This document shows, one piece after another, positions 34,965 through 42,822 of a DNA stretch of 64,000 bases; position 1 is the first letter of the stretch; each line of letters opens with the position of its first letter. The position numbers and the translations under genes are program-made. Source of the stretch: Undibacterium sp. YM2 (GTDB taxonomy: Bacteria > Pseudomonadota > Gammaproteobacteria > Burkholderiales > Burkholderiaceae_D); assembly GCF_009937975.1 (NCBI RefSeq), contig NZ_AP018441.1, forward strand, positions 372,001 to 436,000, given 5' to 3'. The notes under the pieces were generated by a model, which worked only from the letters and a program-made list of their open reading frames with translations, made no database searches and was not told where the DNA came from.

Positions 34965-35775
34965 CAGCGTCTTTGCCACGTATGATGAATTGCAAATCTT
35001 CTTGCCAGGATTTGAATAAATCATCGTAAGAATACAAACGGCTATCGGTGCGGTTATCGGGGATGTAGGTGCCAGTGCGTTTCTTCGCAAACCACATGTC
35101 GCCGCGCGACAAGCCATCAACACCTGGTTCTACATTCACATAATCCGGGCGCGATGCAGCCCAGTAATAACAGGCGCATTCGCGGTAATCATTTTGCCAG
35201 GGGGCGCACAGGCCTTGCGTCAGTTCACCCGGTTGCAGCAGGGCAGGGTTGAAGGACGCAGTATCTGCCTCAAAGAAATGGCGCAAGCGCAAATGCACTT
35301 TGACGGTAGGTGTGTCTTTTGTGTATAGCACTTCAGTGTCGGCATCAGTGTCGCCAGTGAATTCACACTCCACCATTTGCCCCTGCAAATGTACGATGCG
35401 GGCTATCGAGTTTGACCATTCCATGAAAGACACGGCATTTGGATTCGCCACAGAGGCCAGCGTGCCCGAACTGCCGTCCGGGAAAACCGGCCCGGTAGTC
35501 ACCACCATGGTGCCTGCATCCAGACCGGCAAAGCGCAACAGGCGGCGGGTTTTGAGGTTTTCATGTGGTGGCTCAGCATCGACCACGTAGTTATTGTTTT
35601 CTACCAGCGTGATGCCTTCAAAGGCGCGTCGCCATAAATTCCTGAAATCAAATTCCAGGCCAGGGAAGCAATTTGAAATCGCGCTGCGTGGCGACACCGA
35701 CGCCGGGTTGCCCGTACCACGATAATGGATTTGCGCCATCAGGTTGCTGGCGCTGATGGTTTTTTTGTCAGACAT
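34954..35775 (-). CDS. LodA/GoxA C-terminal-half-like protein (candidate quinone-bearing subunit)
   Basis: This 273-residue protein has SNCFPGLEFDFRNLWRR (33-50) and LCAPWQNDYRECACYYWAASRPD (189-211; pieces APWQNDYREC and YYWAASRPD). Both resemble the CTQ-forming domain of LodA/GoxA oxidases, where a Cys and a Trp are cross-linked and the Trp is oxidised to a quinone. Cys36 with Trp193 or Trp205 are the candidates. The start at 35775 has CAGGAG; its first eight bases overlap the upstream N-terminal-like gene in another frame, and its stop overlaps the radical SAM start. LodA-like proteins are normally one chain of ~700 residues; here the sum of the two chains is 743. The family assignment is by motif only. 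Confidence 0.72.
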   Translation of the reverse strand: MSDKKTISASNLMAQIHYRGTGNPASVSPRSAISNCFPGLEFDFRNLWRRAFEGITLVENNNYVVDAEPPHENLKTRRLLRFAGLDAGTMVVTTGPVFPDGSSGTLASVANPNAVSFMEWSNSIARIVHLQGQMVECEFTGDTDADTEVLYTKDTPTVKVHLRLRHFFEADTASFNPALLQPGELTQGLCAPWQNDYRECACYYWAASRPDYVNVEPGVDGLSRGDMWFAKKRTGTYIPDNRTDSRLYSYDDLFKSWQEDLQFIIRGKDADES

Positions 35776-37180
35776 GGCTAGCTCCTGATGAGGGTTCTGC
35801 AAACATCGCATTCCTGGCCGCCTTGATGACCATATCAATATGGCGACGTGTCAGTGTCAGGCTGCGGCCATCGGCACCACGCATCAGCGCAGGCATTTTG
35901 CGCAAAGTAGCGGCAGACAGATCACCTATCTCTTCTGGCTGGCGCAAAGCCTGGGCAAACCAGGGCGCACCACCGGCAGACAGGGCGCTGAACACGCGTT
36001 CATGCAAAGCCCGCAAGGCCAGATTATCGACCAGGGAGCTGGCCGCAATCGGCTCGTAATAACGCTCGAAATCATTGGTGTTTTGCCGCACCATGGTGCT
36101 GGCCACATTCATGCGGCCATTGACCGGGTTGCCATTCATGACAGCGGTATTCATGAGACGCACGGTTTCCAGCGCACGCAGCACCAGCTCTGTGGCTTCA
36201 TCGAGCGAGACTTCTTCTTCCTTGACTTCAGGGCCGTACAGCAATTGCTCCATCTCATCGGTGATCACGCGTATCGGCAGGGTATCTGGTGCAAACGCCG
36301 GTGGCCCGGCACCGATATAACTTTGCGCATGTAGTACCTTGCCATCTTGCAGCTTCAAAAAGACTTTGACGTGACCATCGCACTCATCATCGAGATAACC
36401 CCAACTGACCTGGTTGCCATCGGTATTGGCATAACCTGCATAGATACCGGCGGGGTTGGTCAGCGCTGGCCCCACGCTCTCGGTGTAATTGAGCCAGTCC
36501 TTGTTTTCGTTATACAAGATCAGGTCATCGCTATCGATGATGGGGTCGGGCTGCAACACTGGCACATTATTCTGGTCAGGCACCAGCCGCTGCCTGCGTG
36601 AACCATAGACGATGCCCGCTGCCGGGGTATAGCGGAAGCGGATTTCAGGGAAATCTTTATTCGGCTTGATGAATTGCACATGGCCCAGCGGCAGGTTCTT
36701 GCCATGTACAAAATTCTTGCAATGCCCCAGCATGGGGTGGCGCGCATGATCCCTGATACCCAGGTGCTGCGCATGTATCTGGTCATCCACATCACCCGTA
36801 CGGCGGAACAATTTGATATTGCCCAATACCACATCCCAGTGCAGGCTGGCCATGCTCAGACCTTCCTTATGCAGCAAGTCTGGCGTCAACGGCTGTAATT
36901 CTTCTGGCTGTTCACTGGTGCGCACATACACTTCCAGAAAAGGCGCAACCGGCCTGATCTTTTTGTTCTCATCCTTGAAGCGGATTTGTTCAGGTACATA
37001 GGCACGCAAAATCTCGCCCGTGGTCTTGCATACTTCCAGACTGGGTTGCGGTACGATGCGGCGATAATCGAGAGGATTATCCGGGTCGGTTTCGAGCTCA
37101 AACGCTTCCAGCGGTTCGGCGGCAGCACCCAGACGCGCAATCGCCAGCGGCGGCAAAATTCTGATTTCCAAGATAGACAT
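35768..37180 (-). CDS. LodA/GoxA N-terminal-half-like protein
   Basis: This 470-residue protein starts MSILEIRILPPLAIARLGAA, matching the 'IxPPIGIARVG' N-terminus of L-lysine epsilon-oxidase family proteins. Further along it has 'GHVKVFLKLQDGKVLHAQ' and IGAGPPAFAPDTLPIRVITDEMEQ, matching the LodA_N 'GPPDFAPD' region. No Sec signal is present, as in LodA. The chain ends just where the family's C-terminal domain would begin, and that domain is encoded by the next gene in a +1-shifted frame with an 8-base overlap. The start has AGGAG at good distance and lies 9 bases after the ferritin-like gene. Function is inferred from family: structural and active-site scaffold for an amine/amino-acid oxidase. 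Confidence 0.75.
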   Translation of the reverse strand: MSILEIRILPPLAIARLGAAAEPLEAFELETDPDNPLDYRRIVPQPSLEVCKTTGEILRAYVPEQIRFKDENKKIRPVAPFLEVYVRTSEQPEELQPLTPDLLHKEGLSMASLHWDVVLGNIKLFRRTGDVDDQIHAQHLGIRDHARHPMLGHCKNFVHGKNLPLGHVQFIKPNKDFPEIRFRYTPAAGIVYGSRRQRLVPDQNNVPVLQPDPIIDSDDLILYNENKDWLNYTESVGPALTNPAGIYAGYANTDGNQVSWGYLDDECDGHVKVFLKLQDGKVLHAQSYIGAGPPAFAPDTLPIRVITDEMEQLLYGPEVKEEEVSLDEATELVLRALETVRLMNTAVMNGNPVNGRMNVASTMVRQNTNDFERYYEPIAASSLVDNLALRALHERVFSALSAGGAPWFAQALRQPEEIGDLSAATLRKMPALMRGADGRSLTLTRRHIDMVIKAARNAMFAEPSSGASHV

Positions 37181-37189
37181 TCTGGGCTC

Positions 37190-38779
37190 CTAGAGTAAGG
37201 CAGTATCAATGCTGCCAGACAAAATGCGCAGCGCCAGTTCACGCATATTTTTGTCGGCTTCGCACATCGATGCCAGATAAGTGTGGCGTGATGGCGGCGC
37301 GATCAGTAACAGCGCCTCTACAAGATTCTGTGCTGCCGTCAACAAGTCCAGATGACCACGCCAGCGATTGGCTTCACCAAAGGGGCTGTTCAGGGTATAC
37401 GGCATCTGGAAAGGCGGCCCGGCAAAACCCGCAGCCGGATTAGTGGCCGACACCGGTGACTGCATCAAAATCTCAGATATCGCCCGCAGGTTATACATCT
37501 CACCAAAAGTACCATTCACAATCGCACCACGCGGCGTAATCGCCCCCGCCGCATTCAAACCACCAAACAGCGTGAAGCTGTGTATCAGATAAGTCAGCAG
37601 CATGCGGTAACGCACATTGTGCAATTGCGCCCACAACACAGATTCAGGATGGGTAATGCGTGTGGTGGTGCCGCCATCTTGCTCAGGCTCCAGTTCGGTA
37701 TTCAGCGACACATAAGGGTTGACTGCCACCTTGCGTGAAGGCGACCAGGGCGCGAAGGCAGCGCCACCCAGGACGGATTTGCTGGCAGGTTGCAATTGTT
37801 GCCAGCCATCTGCCGTATATTCTGCGGGGCGGGCAGCGCTCCATTCATTGGCGCTCAGGATCTCCTGTTCCAGTGCCTCGCGCATTTCTATGTAGATAGT
37901 CAAAAAGCGTACGAAATGTGATTTGCTTGACCCGGTAGTCGCCTCACCCTGGAAGGCAATTGCCTGCAGGGCAGACACCATGTCATCACGGCAGGTTTGC
38001 GGCACCACCAGCACATCCGGCGTCTGCCTGGGCTGGCCAGTGCTATTGCCCCGGTTGCCACCCTGGTAGCCACGCCCCCACTCAGCCCAGTTGGCCTGTG
38101 AGGGATAAGTGTTGGCCTGGAACACATAGTCAGGCAAATAATCCGGGTCTTGCACCAGCGGTATCAAGGTATTGAACAAGACCGCTACCTGATGCGGATC
38201 ATCGACGTGCGCATGCACACGCGCACGTATCTCATCACCCAGCGCACCACCTTCCCAATCCACCGGGGATTCTGCAAAAACATATTTGGCCAGCGAATCC
38301 AGGGTCAAGGGCTCAAGCGCAAACGGGAAAGGATAAAACGGCCCGTCCCAGGGATAATCCTCACGCTCCATATGCAGCGGCGCACCTATCAGTCGCAAAG
38401 AATTCTGCACGGAGATCAGATGCCCCATCTCTTCCTTGGCAATACCCAGTATCACCTCCTGCCAGTTACGCACCGCATCCCTATACGCCTCAGGCACCTG
38501 TGGCCCGCCCAGCGAGTAAGCCGCATACAGATATTGCACCATAAGACAATGCTCAATCTCGGCATCGATGGACAAGAGATAAGTCACATAATCACGCGGA
38601 GAAAATTCCAGGTTCAGCGGCGGCTTCTCGCTCTGTGATTGAGGGCCAGGCTGAGGGCTGATAGATTCAGCCGACAACAAATTCACCCCACCCAGCAAAC
38701 CCTTCTGAGTCCCCGTCACTGGTAAAGCCTTAGGCTGATTCATCGCACCAAGATGACGCCTGATTTGTGCAGCACGCAT
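37190..38779 (-). CDS. ferritin-like (VioB/iminophenyl-pyruvate dimer synthase type) protein
   Basis: This 529-residue protein has a ferritin-like core with di-metal motifs SIDAEIEHCLMVQYLYA (EIEH at 74-77) and GIAKEEMGHLISVQN (EEMGH at 116-120). It continues into a long C-terminal region with a second His/Glu set (FLTIYIEMREALEQEI, HNVRYRMLLTYLIHS). This ferritin-like domain is the one found in VioB/RebD, which couple two imines in violacein and rebeccamycin synthesis, and also in many uncharacterised proteins. It is the first gene of the LodA-like operon, with AAGGA before the ATG. An oxidase giving an imine followed by a VioB-like enzyme would be chemically coherent, but that is inference. 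The alternative Met at residue 13 is less likely. Confidence 0.75.
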   Translation of the reverse strand: MRAAQIRRHLGAMNQPKALPVTGTQKGLLGGVNLLSAESISPQPGPQSQSEKPPLNLEFSPRDYVTYLLSIDAEIEHCLMVQYLYAAYSLGGPQVPEAYRDAVRNWQEVILGIAKEEMGHLISVQNSLRLIGAPLHMEREDYPWDGPFYPFPFALEPLTLDSLAKYVFAESPVDWEGGALGDEIRARVHAHVDDPHQVAVLFNTLIPLVQDPDYLPDYVFQANTYPSQANWAEWGRGYQGGNRGNSTGQPRQTPDVLVVPQTCRDDMVSALQAIAFQGEATTGSSKSHFVRFLTIYIEMREALEQEILSANEWSAARPAEYTADGWQQLQPASKSVLGGAAFAPWSPSRKVAVNPYVSLNTELEPEQDGGTTTRITHPESVLWAQLHNVRYRMLLTYLIHSFTLFGGLNAAGAITPRGAIVNGTFGEMYNLRAISEILMQSPVSATNPAAGFAGPPFQMPYTLNSPFGEANRWRGHLDLLTAAQNLVEALLLIAPPSRHTYLASMCEADKNMRELALRILSGSIDTALL

Positions 38780-39222
38780 TTCCTTGTCCTTTTAAGGGTT
38801 GGGTATGCAAAGGCAAGCATCCTCAGAACGGCTGTGGATGGTTTGCTAGAGGATTGTTGATTGAAAATATGACAATTAAATTAATCTTAAGGCAATACTT
38901 AAATAGCATCAAGCGGCAGAGAGATTTTTTTAATGAAATGTGACATTGGCAGAAATAATGCGTTGTTATTCCAACACGTTAGTTTCAGAGTAAATGGCTT
39001 TACCCGTCGTTATTGCTTAAGCATTCATGCTTGATTTTGAAGATAAGAAATTATTGTATGCATTGATGCCTGTCGCTTTTTGTTTTCGCTCTGGAGGGAA
39101 AGAATAATGGCTAGAGTCATATACTTTGCACTTGAAGTTTGAGAGAATCTGCGCGACTTTTTAATACTTACAGCGCGTAGATATCAATCATTTTTACATC
39201 CTCACTTTCTAAGGCATCTTTC
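38780..39222. other. 443-bp AT-rich divergent region with one mini-ORF
   Basis: This gap lies between the quinoprotein operon and the DUF4214 repeat gene. It is clearly AT-rich compared with its neighbours. The only coding-like item is an 11-codon frame at 39107-39142 with a consensus ribosome site. Promoters for both flanking units must lie here, but no box pair is strong enough to call. Confidence 0.5.
39107..39142 (+). CDS. possible 11-codon leader ORF with strong ribosome site
   Basis: GGAGGG lies at 39093-39098, followed by ATG at 39107 and eleven codons (MARVIYFALEV) before TGA. It ends about 80 bases before the DUF4214 gene. It is too short to test by codon use; the quality of the ribosome site is the only support. 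Confidence 0.2.
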   Translation: MARVIYFALEV

Positions 39223-41064
39223 ATGGCAACAGCTAGCGATATCCAAAACCTTTACATCGCTTATTTCAATCGCCCGGCGGATGTCGCGGGTCTGGCATAT
39301 TGGCAAACCACCCCATTTAGTCTTTTACAAATTGCGCAAAGCTTTTCTCAACAGGCTGAATATGCGAGGTCTTTCTCAGCTTATTCGACTAAACAAACAG
39401 TCAATGCTTTGTATGGCAACCTGTTTAATCACGCTGCTGACTCTGCAGGTTTGGCATACTGGACCGCTCAGATTGATAGTGGCGCAGTCAGTATTGGTGC
39501 TGCAGCGATTGCTATTCTGGGCGGTGCAACGGGTTCAGATTTGAGTACTATACAGGCAAAGAATATGGCTGCCACCGCATATACTGTATCGATGACAAAC
39601 GATGCACAAGCGCAGGCTGCATACAGCCCGGCAAACGGATCATTTATATTTGCCAAAACCTGGCTTGCCGCTGTAGTGGACGCATCGACAGCAAATGCAG
39701 TGGTGAATGGTTTGTCTGCCACTATTAATAGTTATAAAACGACAGGTGGTGACACGGTAAATGTGAGTGCAGGCGTACAGGCCGTCAACTTCTATAATAC
39801 TACTGGCAGTGAAACTGCCGTGATTGGCGGAATAAATCAATCAGTGAATCAGGTGACACTGACGCCAGGTACATTAACAGTTAATACCTCGAATGCGAAC
39901 ACGGCAGGCTTGATGATCAATGGTGCAAATGCTACCGGCGGTGTACACATTAATCTTACAGATTCAGGGAAAGCTACTTTGTCTGCTGCTGCCTTGAATG
40001 GTGTGGATACCATCAACCTTTTTGCTGGTGCAGGCGAGGTACTTACTTTGAATCCAAATGCACCTTTGTCTATCAATCAAGCGGCTGCATCGGCAACATT
40101 GATTGTCAACACTGCTCAAAAGGTGAAAGTAAATCAGGCATCAACGACGGATATTACTCTGGGCGGGATTGCTCATTACACCGTCTCAGAAGGCACGACT
40201 GGGGCTATCATCGCCAATGGCACAGGAGGTTCGTTGACGGTGATTGGCGGCACCAGTAGCCATAGTATTACCAGTTCGGTCGCTACCACCATTTTTTCTA
40301 CTTCTGCTACTGGCGGCTATCACGAGGACATCTTGGCCGGTACCGGAAACTTTACAGTGCTGGGTGTGGGATATCAAACGATGAACTTAATTGATGGCGG
40401 CTTGAACGGTTCATTGAATGTTACTACGGCAGGCAGTAATCTTGTTGGGTATTTTGAAGGAAGTAAAACGACAGGCGCTGTGACATTTACACTAGGTGGT
40501 ACTGGTATGTGTAACATTTACACTAACTCTAACCATATAACAACGATCAATGGAGTTAATGGTGTAAATAATTTTGTTACTGCATCTGGTAATGGGGTTA
40601 TGACTTATAACGCTGCTGCGACTGGTAATACTTTACTGTACTCCAATGGAACAAATTTCACGAGCATTAATTTATCTGCTACTGGTAACGGCAACGATGA
40701 CATCCATTTAAATTATGGTGGCGACATAAGTCTCGGAAAGATCACTACCGGGCTGACCACAATAACAAACTTCAAGGCTTCAGGTGCAGACAAGATACAT
40801 TGGGGAGCATCAGCGACTTCGTTGAATACTATCAATATAGGTGCATCTGATTTTACAAGTTTGGCGGCGAATATCCAGTCTGGTGCAGGCACTTTGACGA
40901 GCAGCGATGGTAAAGCATTTATTGTAAACGTGGCGACTGGTGCTGCAGCTGGCACTTATCTTTACGAACACGTCAATTCATCAAGCCTTGTAGCCAGCAA
41001 TGACTTTATTGTCAAACTGGTTGGTGCGGGTGCCATAGTTGCCAGCGATCTGATGGGGTATTAA
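39223..41064 (+). CDS. DUF4214 and beta-repeat surface/secreted protein
   Basis: This 613-residue acidic protein is rich in Gly, Ala, Thr, Asn and Ser, with almost no Cys. The N-terminus has two DUF4214 units (IQNLYIAYFNRPADVAGLAYW, and LYGNLFNHAADSAGLAYW). A long run of beta-strand repeats follows, like those of S-layer-type and bacteriofluorescent RTX-exported proteins, and a C-terminal part begins ITNFKASGADKIHWG. No N-terminal signal peptide is present, pointing to type I secretion with a C-terminal signal. Base composition is more AT-rich than nearby genes. AAGG lies eight bases before the start. Confidence 0.82.
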   Translation: MATASDIQNLYIAYFNRPADVAGLAYWQTTPFSLLQIAQSFSQQAEYARSFSAYSTKQTVNALYGNLFNHAADSAGLAYWTAQIDSGAVSIGAAAIAILGGATGSDLSTIQAKNMAATAYTVSMTNDAQAQAAYSPANGSFIFAKTWLAAVVDASTANAVVNGLSATINSYKTTGGDTVNVSAGVQAVNFYNTTGSETAVIGGINQSVNQVTLTPGTLTVNTSNANTAGLMINGANATGGVHINLTDSGKATLSAAALNGVDTINLFAGAGEVLTLNPNAPLSINQAAASATLIVNTAQKVKVNQASTTDITLGGIAHYTVSEGTTGAIIANGTGGSLTVIGGTSSHSITSSVATTIFSTSATGGYHEDILAGTGNFTVLGVGYQTMNLIDGGLNGSLNVTTAGSNLVGYFEGSKTTGAVTFTLGGTGMCNIYTNSNHITTINGVNGVNNFVTASGNGVMTYNAAATGNTLLYSNGTNFTSINLSATGNGNDDIHLNYGGDISLGKITTGLTTITNFKASGADKIHWGASATSLNTINIGASDFTSLAANIQSGAGTLTSSDGKAFIVNVATGAAAGTYLYEHVNSSSLVASNDFIVKLVGAGAIVASDLMGY

Positions 41065-41266
41065 TTTTTGGGTACTCAGCCACCATACATCTTATTCGCA
41101 ATCTATTTTATAAGACTTCTAGTGATATGCAACTATTTCATATTGCTTGAGTCGAATGGCCTGGTGCTTGAGACTGAAGTGAGCAGATCACATTTGTTTT
41201 CTAAAGATATTCTCCTGATTACTGCTTACCTACCTCAGTTGCATATTTTTTTGAAAGCAGATTTCA

Positions 41267-42745
41267 ATGACAAAACTGATTGCCTCACTTTGCGTAGTCT
41301 GTAGTTTGATAGGAGCGACAGTCGCTACTAATACTGCAAATGCCAGTGACACGTCCACAAAATCTCTACCCTCCGAGACAGAAATCAAACAGCAAATCGA
41401 GAGCTACATCAAAAGCGAAATGCAGGAGCGCCGCATCCCCGGCATGCAACTGGCTGTGGTCAGGAGTGGCAAGATTGTTTTGTTGAAGTCTTATGGCCTT
41501 GCCGAGATACCCAATGCGGTGGCTGTGAATGACCAGAATGTGTTTTCCATTAACTCTGCGACCAAGTCGTTTACTGGCGTTGCCATCATGCAGTTGGTGG
41601 AGGAGGGCAAGCTGGATTTGTCGGCGCCGGTGTCGCGGTATCTGGATGGTTTGCCTGTGGCCTGGCAGGCGGTGACAGTGCGGCAGCTGCTTACTCATAC
41701 TTCGGGCATTCCTGACATTATCAGCAGCAAGATACCATCGCTGGCGACGCCGCAAGAGGTGGATGCGGCGTGGGCGGCGATACAGACCTGGCCTATGGAA
41801 TTCAAGACGGGTGAGCGTTACCGCTACAACCAGACCAATTATATTTTGCTGGGCAAGATCATCGATCGTTTGAGCGGTATGCCGTTTATTGAATTTTTCC
41901 AGAAGCGGCAGTTTGCTGTGGCGGGTATGCGCAGCGTGGGCTTTGGTGAGTCGCGCGATGTGATACCGCACAAGGCGGTGTCGTACAGGTATGAGGAACC
42001 GGGTGGCAGCTTGCGGCATATCGTTGAGACCTATCCGCCATTCTTGCGCACGGGTGCGGGTATGAATAGCAGTGCTGAGGATGTGGCGAACTGGCTCATC
42101 GCCCTGCAGCAAGGCAAGCTGATTTCTGCTGCGGGTTTGAGGCAACTCTGGACACCGGGTACTTTCAATAACGGGAAGCCGACTGTGTGGGCACTGGGCT
42201 GGCCAGTGATGCGTCAGGGTGAGTATGCTGCGGTGGCTGGCGTGGGTGGTGCGCGTTCGGCGTTTTATGTGTATCCCGGCCATGATCTTGCCATCGTCAC
42301 GCTGACCAATCTGGCGGGCGCTGATCCGCAGGGCATGATCGATGATATCGCTGGCTTTTATTTGCCAGGTTTAAGAAAAGCGCATGGCGGCGCTTATGCT
42401 GCACATCTTTTGCGTGAGCAGATTGCGCAGGATGGTTATGCGGGGCTGGCGGCGAAATTGAACAAGATCAAAATCGATAAGGGTTTGCCTGATCCTTCTG
42501 AAGATGATTTCAACTCCTGGGGTTATCGTTTGCTGAGCAAGAAGATGGCTGATCAGGCGGTGACGGTGTTTGGTCTTGGCGTACAGATTTATCCCAACAG
42601 TGCAAACTTGCATGACAGTCTGGCGGAGGTGTATGAATTTCAGGCGGACAAGCTGGCGGCTTTGAAGCATTACCGTTTGTCACTGGGCTTGGATGCGCAG
42701 AATTCGCATGCGGCGGAGCGGATTGCGGCGCTGGGTGGGAAATGA
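41267..42745 (+). CDS. serine beta-lactamase/esterase family hydrolase with C-terminal TPR-like part
   Basis: This 492-residue protein has a signal peptide (residues 1-~25, ATNTANA). The catalytic tetrad SATK is in FSINSATKSFTGVA, the YxN motif appears as YRYNQTN, and the third motif lies near VAGVGGARSAFYVY (Gly-Gly in place of KTG). After ~residue 380 the sequence continues as helical repeats (WGYRLLSKKMADQAVTVFGL, then 'YPNSANLHDSLAEVYEFQAD'), which looks like a TPR pair. The combination suggests a periplasmic or outer-membrane esterase/peptidase, as in PF00144 proteins; true beta-lactamase activity is not implied. Confidence 0.88.
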   Translation: MTKLIASLCVVCSLIGATVATNTANASDTSTKSLPSETEIKQQIESYIKSEMQERRIPGMQLAVVRSGKIVLLKSYGLAEIPNAVAVNDQNVFSINSATKSFTGVAIMQLVEEGKLDLSAPVSRYLDGLPVAWQAVTVRQLLTHTSGIPDIISSKIPSLATPQEVDAAWAAIQTWPMEFKTGERYRYNQTNYILLGKIIDRLSGMPFIEFFQKRQFAVAGMRSVGFGESRDVIPHKAVSYRYEEPGGSLRHIVETYPPFLRTGAGMNSSAEDVANWLIALQQGKLISAAGLRQLWTPGTFNNGKPTVWALGWPVMRQGEYAAVAGVGGARSAFYVYPGHDLAIVTLTNLAGADPQGMIDDIAGFYLPGLRKAHGGAYAAHLLREQIAQDGYAGLAAKLNKIKIDKGLPDPSEDDFNSWGYRLLSKKMADQAVTVFGLGVQIYPNSANLHDSLAEVYEFQADKLAALKHYRLSLGLDAQNSHAAERIAALGGK

Positions 42746-42822
42746 ATGGGAAGTGAATGTTCCTGTCTGTTGACAGCTAGATGAGCTAGCTGTCAACACT
42801 GCCATGCAGCTTGATGTGCTGG

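Noticed and set aside
35740..35800. Simple frameshift splitting one lodA-like gene
   Set aside because: The downstream gene has its own well-placed ribosome site and start in an 8-base overlap, and the upstream extension of its frame is not family-like; kept as an alternative to check.
41068..41304. 78-codon plus-strand frame between the DUF4214 and beta-lactamase-family genes
   Set aside because: Follows directly on a stop, has no ribosome site and overlaps the start of the next gene.
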